Source of the DNA: Tiliqua scincoides
Lineage: Eukaryota; Chordata; Lepidosauria; Squamata; Scincidae
Reading direction: 5' to 3'
Assembly (NCBI RefSeq): GCF_035046505.1
Contig: NC_089826.1
Coordinates: 81,168,254-81,232,253 of the forward strand
Length of the DNA stretch: 64,000 nt
A program made the translations under genes and the position numbers. The notes beneath the pieces are model-generated. The model was not told the DNA's origin, did no database searches, and saw only the letters and a program-made list of their open reading frames with translations. This document shows, piece by piece, positions 46,191 to 58,000 of the stretch. How positions within the stretch are numbered: position 1 is the first letter of the stretch; each line of letters starts with the position of its first letter.

Positions 46191-47187
46191 AGCTGCAATC
46201 CTAACCACACTTTCCTGAGAGTGCATGTTGGCAACCTTCCGTCTCGAAAGACTCTGGTATCGTGCTCTGAATGGTGATTCTGGAACAGCGTCTAGAGTGG
46301 CTGAAAAGGCTGATTCGGGAGTGACAGTCCTTTCCACACTGGGAGCAAGTGCAGTCTGTCCCTAGTCTGTCTCCCTGACTATGGGCCTTCCTTCTTTGCC
46401 TCTTTGCCACAGACTGTTGGCCAAGTGTCTCTTCAAACTGGGAAAGGCCATGCTGCACAGCCTGCCTCCAAGCGGGCCGCTCAGAGGCCAGGGTTTCCCA
46501 CTTGTTGAGGTCCACTCCTAAGGCCTTCAGATCCCTCTTGCAGATGTCCTTGTATCGTAGCTGTGGTCTACCTGTAGGGCGCTTTCCTTGCACGAGTTCT
46601 CCATAGAGGAGATCCTTTGGGATCCGGCCATCATCCATTCTCACAACATGACCGAGCCAACGCAGGCGTCTCTGTTTCAGCAGTGAGTACATGCTAGCAA
46701 TTCCAGCACGTTCCAGGACTGTGTTGTTTGGAACTTTGTCCTACCAGGTGATGCTGAGGATGCATTGGAGGCAGCGCATGTGGAAAGCGCTCAGTTTCCT
46801 CTCCTGTTGTGAGCGAAGAGTCCATGACTCGCTGCAGTACAGAAGTGTACTCAGGACACAAGCTCTGTAGACCTGGATCTTGGTATGTTCCGTCAGCTTC
46901 TTGTTGGACCAGACTCTCTTTATGAGTCTGGAAAACGTGGTAGCTGCTTTACCGATGCGCTTGTTTAGCTCGGTATCGAGAGAAAGAGTTACTTTCTCAA
47001 AATTACTTTTTTGATTTCAATGATTGAAATCATTTTGAATGATTTGAATGATTTCAATGATTGAAATCATTTTGATTTTTTTATTTTTTTATTTCAAGTA
47101 ATCAAAGCTTACTTGAAATTCCTGAGAGTAAGACCCATTGAACAAAATAGGACTTACTTCTGAGTAGACCTGGTTAGGATTGTGCCC
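46191..47187. mobile_element. 90-bp TTA-type MITE split by a LINE insertion
   Basis: AGCTGCAATCCTAACCACAC (left) and GACCTGGTTAGGATTGTGCC (right) are the ends, flanked by TTA at 46188 and 47188. Removing 46223-47129 leaves a 90-bp element like those at 50471, 52900 and 56810. Confidence 0.75.
46223..47118 (-). mobile_element. LINE copy with about 130 bp of filler at its 5' end
   Basis: Flanked by TTCCTGAGAGT at 46212 and 47119 (11 bp, exact). 46223-46989 is the same LINE as at 24660 (RRLRWLGHVVRMDDGRIPKD; DCHSRISLFSHS); a TAG replaces the usual CAG of TWQD, so the frame is broken. 46990-47118 is AT-rich and holds two copies of TTTCAATGATTGAAATCATT, which is not part of the LINE as seen in the other copies. 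Confidence 0.8.
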
Positions 47188-47649
47188 TTAGTGAGGAAAG
47201 AGGATTACTAATTGTGTACACAGCTTTGTAGTAGCACCAAAAATAGGTGTGTTACATCTTTGGGAAGCCTCATTGTTGCATCTTTGTTGAGGAAATTCTG
47301 GGACTTGGTTGTACTGGGAAGTAAAGTCTTCTTCATGATGAGAAGCAAACATAGAATTGAGCAGTTAAGAGCAAGGTGATCTTGTTTTGTTACTTTTGGA
47401 AAAACATTGCCATAAATATAGTTTGAATAATATGGTGAACCCTCAATTTAACAGTGTTTTGGAAAAGTTTGGTAGAGAGTAGAGTGGTGGACTAGAGTGC
47501 CCCACTCTAGCAGGAAAAGAAAGGACTGTGCCCTTCTGGGTAAGGGAGCATTTGGCCCAGCAAGGCACCCCAGAAGGGGAATCAAGGCTTTGCTGCGCTG
47601 CCTTAGGTGCAGGGGTGGAGGATTTGAATGACCTCAAAAAGAGTATATG

Positions 47650-47930
47650 GCCTAACTTGGTGGTTCTCAAACTGTGGGTCACAACCTGTGTTTTGGTAGG
47701 CTGCTGGGCTGTCATGACATGCAAGCCACAAAGCATTCTGGGCCTTGTCACACCCCAGAATGCCTTATGGCTTCTGGGTAGTGCTGGTGCATGACCCACA
47801 TCATTGGCCGCGTCATGCCCCAGAATGCCTTGCATTTTGAGTTGTGACCGGTAAGCCACAAAGCATTCTGGGGCGGGGCATGACTGCCGCAGCTGACGAA
47901 CAGGGTTGCAGTGGTAAAAGTGTATAACCC
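47650..47930 (+). repeat. hAT-like start with internal palindromes
   Basis: GGTGGTTCTCAAACTGTGGG at the start. CACAAAGCATTCTGGG occurs twice and faces CCCCAGAATGCCTT, also twice, so the stretch can form several hairpins. No second end found. Confidence 0.45.
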
Positions 47931-48894
47931 GTTGGCTTAACTCGATTTGTAATCTATTTCACTGTTTTTTTTATTGTAATGCTTAAAAGTGCATGGTTTT
48001 TCCAAGGTTAAGAAAAAAAAGCCAGATGTCTACATCAGAATAACATAACAGCATCTCTATACTGGAACAGTTTAAATGGTTTCCCTGCTTGAAAAAAGAA
48101 AACCATCAACTTGTTTACAGTGAGATTTTGCACCTTGGAAACCTTCCTTCATATGTGGTCCCAGCTCACTGTAACTTCAAAGAGCACAGGTGCTTGGCCA
48201 AGAAAGGCCCTCTTCATTTTGTTCTGCGGAGTTTGTACTTGGAAAACTATCAAAGTCCTGAACGGGTTTGTAAACCTTTGTCTAAGGGCCAGTTCATAAG
48301 CAATTTAACTATAAAAAAAACTGGTAATAAAAATAATAATCAATAAAGAGAAAAGAACAAAATCTTGAAATCCATAAAAGCAAGTGTATTGTTTTGATAG
48401 TACAAAACTATCTGAAAGAAAAGCAAGTTCTAAAATATTGGCAATATGTCATTTTTGCCCTTTCTCCAATCCTGGTAAACTTGCTGAGAGTCCCATCTTG
48501 CTTTTATTGAGCTAAGAAGAGCAAGAGAAGAGGAAAAGAGGGAAGGAGTGACATTCCCATTTACAAAACAGAGGAATGTGAGTGAGCGCATGTCTCTACT
48601 ATCCAAACACATATGCAAAATGCAACCCAATGTACAACACGGACTATGTTCCTGCACAATTTGCATGATCCTTCTCAAAAACTGAAGGGTTGACGGTGCA
48701 CTCTTATACAATGCAGGTTGTGCTGCATGTAACCTTGTATGTTGTGTCCACCCCCAGGGGACCCAGTCTGGTCAGGGTGTGAATCAACCCAACTCTTCAT
48801 AATTCTCAGTGTCAACAGTGGAGAAGAGTCCTGCTCTGATGGCAATAACCACAGAGGACCTCTGCTACAGCTGGGAAACGTAAGTCTCAGTGAT

Positions 48895-49095
48895 ACCCAA
48901 ATCCATGGATGCTTGAATACATAGGAAGCCAGGGTTGTGGTACCACAATGACCTACCTGAAGGCCTCAGAACACCTCTTGGATGCAACCAGAAGCAACTT
49001 CTGGTCATGACTGGGAGGTCCTCTGCAGGACTTGGCATCTGCAGTGACTCAAATCCACAGATGCTTAGCCCACAAATAAGGAGGGCCCACTGCAG
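48895..49095 (+). repeat. pogo/Tigger-like MITE, diverged
   Basis: ATACCCAAATCCATGGATGC near the left and AAGGAGGGCCCACTG at the right end. The right end matches that of 4259. Confidence 0.45.
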
Positions 49096-49372
49096 TTTGT
49101 CCTGTATATATTACTGTATATACATAAACGCCATTCTGCATTATGCGAAACCAACGAAGATGTAAACAGCACAAGGGACCCCATGTTTTCACTGCGTGGT
49201 ATATGGGCACAGTTTGCAGGTGGAATGGTCAGGATTGCTGGCACACTGAAGCAGCTGAACTGGCCTGTTAGAAAACAATGAGAAAATATGTAAACAATTC
49301 CAGTTACATTTAGCGGCAGGTGTAGGTCAAACATACTGGCAAAAATCTTAGGCACATGTAAACAAATAAAGC

Positions 49373-49830
49373 AGTCCCCATATCCACAGGTCCTTTATTT
49401 GTGATTTCAGTTATCCACGATTCACAAATTCCCCCACTGTGCTCCATTGCTCCCCCGTTGTGCTCATGACTCATCTTCTGCTGTCCCCATTTGCAGCCCT
49501 CCTGCACTGTCTCCTGTGCTGTCTGCTGTCCATCTTGGATGGCAGCCCTCCAGCCCACTTCCTGTCTGTCTTCGGTGGCAGCCATCCAACTCACTTCCTG
49601 GTAGCAGCTGGAGGGCTGCCAGCAAAGATGACCAGGAAGCATGATGGAGGAACTGGGATGGAGGGATGCCCAAAAAAGTGGGCAGCAGACTGCACAGGAG
49701 ATAGCACAGGAGGGCTGCAAATGGGGAAGACTTGCAGCAACTTGGTTCATGGAGTTCACTGCTATCTGCAGCTTTGGATATCCACGGTGGCTATGGGAAT
49801 GTATCCCCCATGGGTACAGGACAGCAATGA
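49373..49830 (+). repeat. pogo/Tigger-like repeat with GC-rich centre
   Basis: CAGTCCCCATATCCACAGGT at the left, ATATCCACGGTGGCTATGGG toward the right, and a middle of CCTCCAGCC / GGAGGGCTGC words that folds on itself. The open frames here on both strands come from this repeat. Confidence 0.45.
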
Positions 49831-50470
49831 CTGCAATTGCTTATGAATTTAAAATATTAATTCTCTGTCCTCTTTCACAAACTCAGTGGCCTTTCCAATG
49901 GTTTATATGCATACAAAGAACAGTACAATAAAGTTATGATCCTGGCCATGCTTACTAGGAAGTACGCTCACCTGAACTTTGTATTCATACCCTAGATCGG
50001 TCTGCATCTCCACCAAAATCATTTGTACCCAGTGGTAGTTTTCAGCTTACCCCGGGGACTTGAAAGGTTGCATAAATATTGCTTAAGGCACTTTCCATTT
50101 TGCAAATTAAGCAGTTACATCCTTGCCGTCTCTATATCCTTAATTGCAAGAGTCTATGCCTGGAAATGATTCAGAAGAGAATAGGCTGGGAGCCAAACAG
50201 TGGCTTTGGCATCTGTGAGGGGCTTGCACTAGACCAGTGAAATTTTTGATTTGTCTTATTTGAGCAGGTCACTGCTCTATAGCAAATTGATTTTGAACAT
50301 CTCGGTTTAAAAAATAATCTATCATTTGGTGAGGGACTGCAGTTTGAGGAATACAAATCTAAAACCGCCGTGGAACTGTTCATGGTCCTTGAAATCTTGG
50401 CCTTCGAATCAAAGGCACCCCATCAAATTAGTCTTACTATCATAAAATCTATATAAGGACACTATGTTCA

Positions 50471-50565
50471 GCTCAATCCTATATATATATATTTACTCAG
50501 AAGTAACTCTCAGTGTGTTCAGTGGGGCTTACTCTCAGGTAAGTGTGTTTAAGACTGTAGCCTCA
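50471..50565 (+). repeat. TTA-type MITE, short form
   Basis: GCTCAATCCTAT, TTTACTCAGAAGTAACTC, GTGGGGCTTACTCTCAGGTA and GACTGTAGCC in family order. Confidence 0.55.
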
Positions 50566-51587
50566 ACTGTCTTTGAAATCTTATAGATCATAAAGGAAGA
50601 CAATATTCTGATTATTTCAGTGATTCATGATTAAACTAGTCATGATGGTGGCAGACACACATTTTTTTTTTATATATGCCTGCCCTGTTTACATTTAAAG
50701 TGGGGAGATGAGGGGGTGTCAATACAAAAAGCACAGGGGTGTGAAGTGCTGAAACCTCCCTCTTTTCTATTTTACTGCCCAAGGCTGTTTTCTCAATGGT
50801 TCTTTCCCTCTTCCTATATCAATTCTAGCATTAGGGCCAAGCGAAGAGAGCAGGACTTCCTGTTGCAGTCAGCTGTGGGATTTGCATCACCCAGGGATTG
50901 TGTCACCCAGTGTGGGAGGCCAGTGAGTCACCCCCATGACGGACCCATTCAGTGGGCAGGGTAATGGCCCAGGGGGTGGCTGAGGAGATGCACCATCGCC
51001 CCACCCTGTCGGTTTTTTAACTCTAGCTTTTGACAGAATAGAGATATCTCTGTGTGGCTTATTTCACTGCATTCTGCATGAAATCACGCAACAAATGATT
51101 TAGCAAGATGGTATTATTTGAAAATACCAAGATTTTAAAAATTTTGGTGAGTAGTGGTGCCACCCCAATGTGCATGTCACTTGGCCTCACTCCCTTAGCA
51201 ATGCCATTAGCAAGGGAGTAGGTAGTTCAGTTCTTATAGTCAGCCCCATCCTCTGGCTATTAAAGAAAGACACCCATCTTCCGTTTTATATGTGGATTCC
51301 CACCCACAGAAATGATGGTGGCATTTAGTGGGAAGGGCCGTGGTTCCGTGTTGTTGCCTTATTTTTGTACTTTTTTTGGTATTTAAGGTCATTTAAACTG
51401 AGATTCCAGTCTCCACGGATTTTGGTGTCCATGGGAAGTTCCAGAATGGAACCCCTGTGGATACCGAGGTCCCACTGTACTGATCTATACGGACCCATGG
51501 ATTGATTCGGTATAAGGCAGTTTCCCATGATCTGTTTAATCAAGTTGACAACTGGTTGAACACAACACTACAGCAGTTTAATAACTA

Positions 51588-51894
51588 CTGCCAAGTCCTC
51601 ACTTAAAGTTGCCAGTAGGTTCTTGGAAACGGCAGCTTTATGCGAAATGACTTATAATGAAACCAATTTTACTGTTGGCTAACATGTAAAACAAGATTAC
51701 ATTCCTACAGCATATTTATGGTTACAAACAGATCAACAAACTTCTAAGTAAAGATCCAAAACACGCAGACATGGGGAGAATTTGCAAACTCCGCACAGAT
51801 AGTGGCTCCGGCCAGGAATCTAATTTTTTCTTTTTCTCATCAACTTTATAACAAAATGGCTTCAAATGAAATGACTTTAAGTGAGGACTTGCTG
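51588..51894. mobile_element. Tigger-like element beside CD38 exon 7
   Basis: Exact 17-bp terminal repeats AAGTCCTCACTTAAAGT (51593) and its inverse (51874-51890), TA before the left end. Inner words TAGGTTCTTGGAAAC, AATGAAACCAATTTTAC and CAACAAACTTCTAAGTAAAG recall mammalian Tigger consensus as I remember it. 307 bp, no transposase. Confidence 0.75.
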
Positions 51895-51926
51895 CATTGA
51901 CTAGGAAAAAGAAGATAGTCAATTAC

Positions 51927-52013
51927 CTGTAATTCTCTTCACAAGAGACACTTATTTTTCGACTTGTTAGGATATTTTTTAGAGTTGTTATGGAAGGTCC
52001 TGTGCAAGATTCT
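51927..52013 (-). CDS. CD38: CD38 exon 7
   Basis: 87 bp, acceptor TTGATTTTCAG, donor GTAATT. It encodes ESCTGPSITTLKNILTSRKI then SVSCEENY(R); human has LCQDPTIKELESIISKRNI then QFSCKNIYR. Both cysteines are kept. A Tigger-like element ends only 32 bp past the donor. Confidence 0.92.
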
Positions 52014-55000
52014 CTGAAAATCAAAGCAAGAGCATTTCCGTTCCACGCATAACGTTTTTAAAATTTCATTGGCACTGTAATATCCACAACTAAACCTTTA
52101 CAGGTACTTTAAAAAAACATTTCAAGAAGGAAAAATCACATCTGTCTTCTGTGACTGATGCACTGAAGTTTGCTTTCAGTTACTAGACAAAGTGACATAC
52201 AAAATCAGACTCCCCTGCAAATATTCAGAAGTGCCCAGAGTAACTCCTTAGTAATCTTGTTCCTCTAGCATAGCGAAGAGTTCTTAAGTGGTGCAATTTC
52301 AGAAATGGAAAGAAAAGGGAAAGCTTCAGGCTAACTCCAAATGCTACAACATGCTGGGAGGATGGGGAGGGGGTCATGGATGTCCAAGCTGCCTTGGGTG
52401 CCCTTTGGGGAGAAAGGCGGAGTATAAATCAAATAAACAAATCAAATAAATAAGGCACCAGCATTTCTCCTCCCCTTGTAAATTGCAAAGTTAGCAGAGA
52501 TGAAAAGCTTACCACTTCCCTGCTGCTTTATTTTAACCCAATAGTACAATGAAACTAATTTTGCAGCCCAATCCTACTGGGCTGCTCTGCTGGTGATATA
52601 AGTGTACCACCTACTCTGATTGCCTTATAATAGTTTTAAACACCACTGGGCGTACAGGCACATGCTGGAAGAGTGCCGGCTGGAAGGATGTAGCCATCCT
52701 GTGTGCACCAGCAGTTCCCCCTGGATCCACTGAGGCAGGTAGGTTGATGGAGAAGGTGGAATAGGGTGGAGGAGGGTAGAGTAAGGTGGCGACAGGTGCA
52801 GGGGAAGGGCGAGAGGTGAAAAGTGCAGGGGATGGGCAGATCAGGTCTGGAAGGGAGCAGCAAAGTTACTAAGCACCGGAAACCAAAAAGTTCCCTGACA
52901 GCACAATCTTATTCATGTCTACTCAGAAGTAAATCCCATTATAGTCAATGGGGCTGACTCCAAGCTAAGCGTAGGTAGAATTGTAGTCAGACTGTTTCAA
53001 AATGGCTTGAAAGCAGTGGCAGGAGTGGAACTGTACAAATTAATTGAACTAACACAATTCTGGGATGGAAATGTAAAATGCGACAGTTGCTGAAATGGAT
53101 TTACTGTTGTGAATATTTAGAGCAGCAATTTTTCAACCACTGTGTGTGGCACACTGGTGTGCCTCAACAGCCCATAGGTGTGCCGCAGAAGTTTGGGGTT
53201 CCATCATTTATTAATAGGGTGATTGGGAAGGGTGTGAGTCCCCACTGGCAGTGCTGTGTCAAAAAAAAACTGATGGTGTGCCTTGACCATTTTAAACCCT
53301 TGTCAGTGCGCCCTGAGATGAAAATGGTTGAAAAGAGGTGATTTAGAGTAACCTTTTCACTTGGTAGTGCATATTTTTATTTTTACAATAAAAAAATGAA
53401 ACTTCGCTTGACTCAGAAGATGCCGTTGAAATTTCCTTTTATTGAATTGCAATGCAATGTTTATTTTAAGCATTGCCCTTTTAAATCTGTGTTTTTATCT
53501 TAATTAGAGTTGCTCTGGAACTACTATGATCTCATGCCTAGCCCAGTCTTACAAAAGTATTTTAAGCCCCACAGTTTTCAACAGATGCCTCTGTTTAAAT
53601 CTCCCTTGTGTAAATCAATGGGACGTAAAATGCTTAGCTAAGGCTACATCATGCTCCTGGTGTATTATGCATACACTATTTATGAATATATGCTGAGAGG
53701 GTTATTTTTAAAAAGCAGACTGATTTATGTGCTGTTTGCAAAATCTGTGTAGGGGGAGATAAAAATCAGTTTTCTCAAAACACATAGCTACCCAAAGGAT
53801 TGCCTGCATTTGATAAAATATTCAGAGCAATTATTTTCTACATTGCAGGGGTTATTTTTTCCTTATAGTATGATTGACATTTCTAAATATTGCTGATAAT
53901 GAAGCAATATAAGACAGATATAAATATTAAATATCATGTCTGTGGTGGTCCCTGAACACTGGAATGCACTAGTAGGCGAAGTGTGGAAAGCTCCCAGTGC
54001 CTGTCTTTAGAAGACTGTTAAAAATAATTTCTTCTACTAGGTTACAGGACTGTAGTTAATATGAATGACTGTTGCTGCATGAACCGATGATACTATACTA
54101 TAAATTTTGATAGTTAATTACAGGCACTCCACATCCCCCGCCCCCCGGGTATTTTCAGGGCTGCTTCTGCGGATATCTGAAACCACAGAGAGTAGTAAAC
54201 CCTACTCAAATCCTCCAACACAGTGGCGTAGCTAGAGGGGGGAAAGCACACTAAGTTGTGCAGGGAGCCTCCCTGCAGCGTGCAAGCAGTCCCTCCCCCT
54301 TCCCTTGGGAGCCATTTGGGTGGGGGGGGACAAAAGAGAGACCTCCTCTAGCCTTCCTCTAGCAGCTACAAGTCTAGCATTCAGTTTTCTGCTTCCTTTC
54401 CCGAAAAGCTTCCATTTGCAAAGTGTTTGCAAACAGAGAGGTGAGTCATAAGCAGGTCAGGAGGATTTGAGAATGGTTATTAAGTGAATGCGGGTATGGG
54501 ATGAGTGGATATGGGGGATGCCTGTATTTCATAGAGTTGGAAGGGAGCCACAAGGTCATCTAGTCAAACCCCCTGCCTGTAGCAGGAAATCCATCTAGAT
54601 CAGAGACTCTCAAACTGGGGCATTGTGACTCCCCAGCCTGAGGACCTCTGCCTTTGACCTTTTAAGGGGTGGGGAGCGAGGAATGCAAATAGGAGGGATA
54701 ACCCCCCCTCCCAAGACCTTCACCTTCATAAGAGCACTGACACACTTGATGCATTATCACCTACACAAGACTGGCTGTCACTGTTGCTTTCCTTTCCTCT
54801 TTATTTATTTTTACCCTCCTCTTTCTTCACTAAGCCCTCTAGTTTTGTCTTTGGTCCTTCTCATTCAGCTGTCCCCCTCCCCTTTTCTGCAGTCTCCTGG
54901 ATGTCTTTCCTTTCTCTTGATGATTGAGGATTTTTTTTTTTTACCTGCTGTTTGTCACAGGTGGTTATTGGCAAATGCAGTAAAAGACAATAATAACCCA

Positions 55001-58000
55001 ACTCTCCTTCAGAATCATACAATTTAAGCAAAATCTATTCCTGGAGGGCAGAGCCCCCTTGTGGCAGACTAGAGAAACTACAACCAACCAATTGACTTCC
55101 AGATGACAAAAGCTGGAGGCAGACAATAATTTTGGAATAACAGAGGGATTGATATATGCCAGTTTCTCAGGTGCCAGATGAATGCCTTTCCCCCTCCTTT
55201 AGAAACACTACAAAACCCTGCAGAACCTATGAATGGAGATAATGGGATGAATGTACGCACTGCAGATAATAAGGACCTCATCATATCACTGTCAATTCTT
55301 CAGGCATTTATCTTATCGATCTGAATAATGGTTCTTCTTTCCAGGGAATTTTACAGACTCTGATTCTGTGGCAGGGGTGTTCTGAATCTCAGCATTCATA
55401 TTGAACTATAACTCTTAAAAATTCTTATGGAAAAGCCATGGCATTTGTATAAAACTTTTGTTAATTGCTAGTGTAGATATTACCCCTGAGTCTGTCTTCA
55501 GGCAAAAGGTAAAGGAAATGACTGCATCACAAAATGTGATTCAGGGTAGAACAGGGGTGTCAAACTTGTTTCATACAAAGGGCCAAAAAACATTCATGGT
55601 GCCTGATGAGGGCTGGAAGTGACATCATTGAGCAGGAAGTGACATCATTAAGCCGATGATGGCCAGGAATAAGCACTTTATTCTCACCTAAAAACTCATT
55701 CTCAGCAAACGACAGGAGAAAAAATGTGCAGATCCTGGTCATATTTTCAAGATATGAGACAGCCCAATTATCCTGCGGTGCTTCTACTGAGGTATCACTT
55801 TGTGGCTCAGCGGCTGAGAGATGTCTGTGAAGTGATGCCTTGGCAGAAGTGGCGCTGCTGAAAGGGTGGCCCTTGTGATAATTGGGGCTCTCCCAGTGCC
55901 TCGGCAGTATATCTCTCTCTCATCCATCTTGGTCTGCCCTTTCTCCCATAGGCCTTCTGAGGTCTCCTTCTGTCTCTTTCTCCTAGAACCTCAGAAGAGG
56001 CAACACTGCTGAAAGGGTGGTTCTTTAGGAGAGCCCAAGTATCACATGGAATGAACAAAGACCGTCTGCAAGCTGGATACAGCATGCAGGCCTTATATTT
56101 GACACCCTTGGGCTGGGACAACAAGTGGAGTTTTAAAAAATGTTTCCTTAATTTGTGGAATAGGTTAGAGTTCCTTTGCATAATAATAATAATACAGTTG
56201 TGAATGACAGGGATACATTATCTAATGCCTGTTGTTATGTGATTATGTCACTAAGTGAACATTCCACCCAATCTAGTGCCTTTGTGCGAAAATAGACTCT
56301 CCCTGCCAGACACTAGCTGGCTGCACAGGCTACTGGAGACTGACTGCCTCTTCTTTGCATTAAGTGCCTCTTTGTTGTGTAAACAGACACTGCTGTAGGC
56401 TATCGGAGACCTGACTGCTTCATTAAGAGCCTCTTTGTTGTGCTTTGATCACTGTCACATATGTGGTCCGTTGTTAAGCGGCACACACCTGTAATGTCAA
56501 TTTGATTTTCAAAGGACTCAAGTTCAAGGTAGTTTCTTAATGTGATCCACTTTAAACTGAACTATAGATATCAAGAGTTATTTTATTTGTATTGGTCAGC
56601 CATACCTTTGAGGTCTGTCAATGTCATGTATAAGCCAAATATGCATCTCAGTGATCTTATCTGGATTTAAATTAGGGACTTCAATACCTCCAAAAAAGCT
56701 GGGAGGAAAAAAAACATAAAAAGGAACACAAGATAAAGCAGATAAAATTTATAGACATTGTATTCCCACCACTAGTACTATCAGGAGGGAGACTACTTAC
56801 AGCTCAAGCCTATGCAGTTCTATTCAAAAGGAAGTGCCATTACTTTCAACAGCATTTACTCCCATGAAAGTGCATATTGGACTGCAGCCTCAGGCCCTGA
56901 TCTACAAATTCGTGCGCACACCACTAAACTGCAAGGATCCATGCACGCATGCTTAATGAATGGTGGATCACCACTTGTGATATGAATGAGCTCATTAAGG
57001 GTGGAAGGGGGTAGAAGCAAAAGAGTGGGTTTGAGAAACAGTGCCTTACTGGATTGTTGCAATGATTACATCATGATAACGAGTGTGGGGCAGTTTGGAA
57101 ACTTAGAAAGCACTATACAAATACTACAAATGAAAACCAATGTTGTAGTTAGTGTTGTATTGATACTGGGGTATCCCAGGTTCAAATCCCCACTCAGCTT
57201 TGAAGTTCTCAATGGGTGATTTTGCACCAGTCACTGTTTCTCAGTCTAGCCCAGCCGTTTTCAACCACGAGTGGTCCACAGGTGTGCCAGTAGAATTTGG
57301 GGGAAGGTCATTTATTAGTAGGGCCAATAGGGATGTGAGCCCTCCACTGGCAGTGTGTGTGCCTTGTCAATTGTAAAAAAAACCTGATGGTGTGCCTTGA
57401 CAATTTTAGTGGCCTTGTCAGTGTGCCATGAGATGAAAAAGATTGAAAATTGCTGGTCTAGCCTATCTCACAGAAGTGAGGATAATATTCTACACAATGG
57501 GGACACAGACACACCCTGATCTTTGCTGCCCAAATAGCCATACAGGAAAGGAGGGATAGAAGTGTAAATGAAATAAGAATTCTCCACATGGAAGTTAGAT
57601 CACAAGGAATGATGTTGAATACAATACCATTCAATTCACTCAAGAGTACATATCAAGCAGCTACATTTTGGGATTTGATGATTTGCCCTCTAACTTCTGA
57701 ATACAACAGTGGTGTAGGCAGGTCATTTGACACCAGGGGCCTATAAATTTTTGTCATTCCCCCATATGACAAAATTCATTTGTCAGTGGGTAAAGCATCT
57801 GCCGAGATGGGGAGCGATATTGGGCACCAGAGAGAATGGGAGCCAGGTCTACCTGCCAGGTAGATCTGGGCTCCAAGTCTGGACAGGAGCCCAGGTCTAC
57901 CTGTCTAGAAGATGCAGCTCAAGGGTGCAATTAGAATGGGAGCCCAGGTCTACCCGGCAGGTAGATCTGGGCAACAAATCTAGACTGGAGCCGAGATCTA

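Larger units (their letters stand above)
32405..51926. other. No gene recognised between FGFBP1 and CD38 exon 7
   Basis: The last CD38 exon is expected on the minus strand here, but no frame with the usual end (C-x8-C after FLQ) was found. The rest is the repeats listed separately plus unclassified sequence. Open frames at 39612-39959 and 40355-40753 are composition or simple-repeat effects. Confidence 0.5.

Noticed and set aside
49310-49931. Cluster of open frames rich in Cys/Ser/Trp
   Set aside because: Lie in a self-complementary pogo-like repeat, open on both strands because of the inverted arms.
50171-50383. Minus-strand frame ending after an AG acceptor, tested as CD38 last exon
   Set aside because: No FLQC-like motif, weak pyrimidine tract, no similarity beyond single cysteines.
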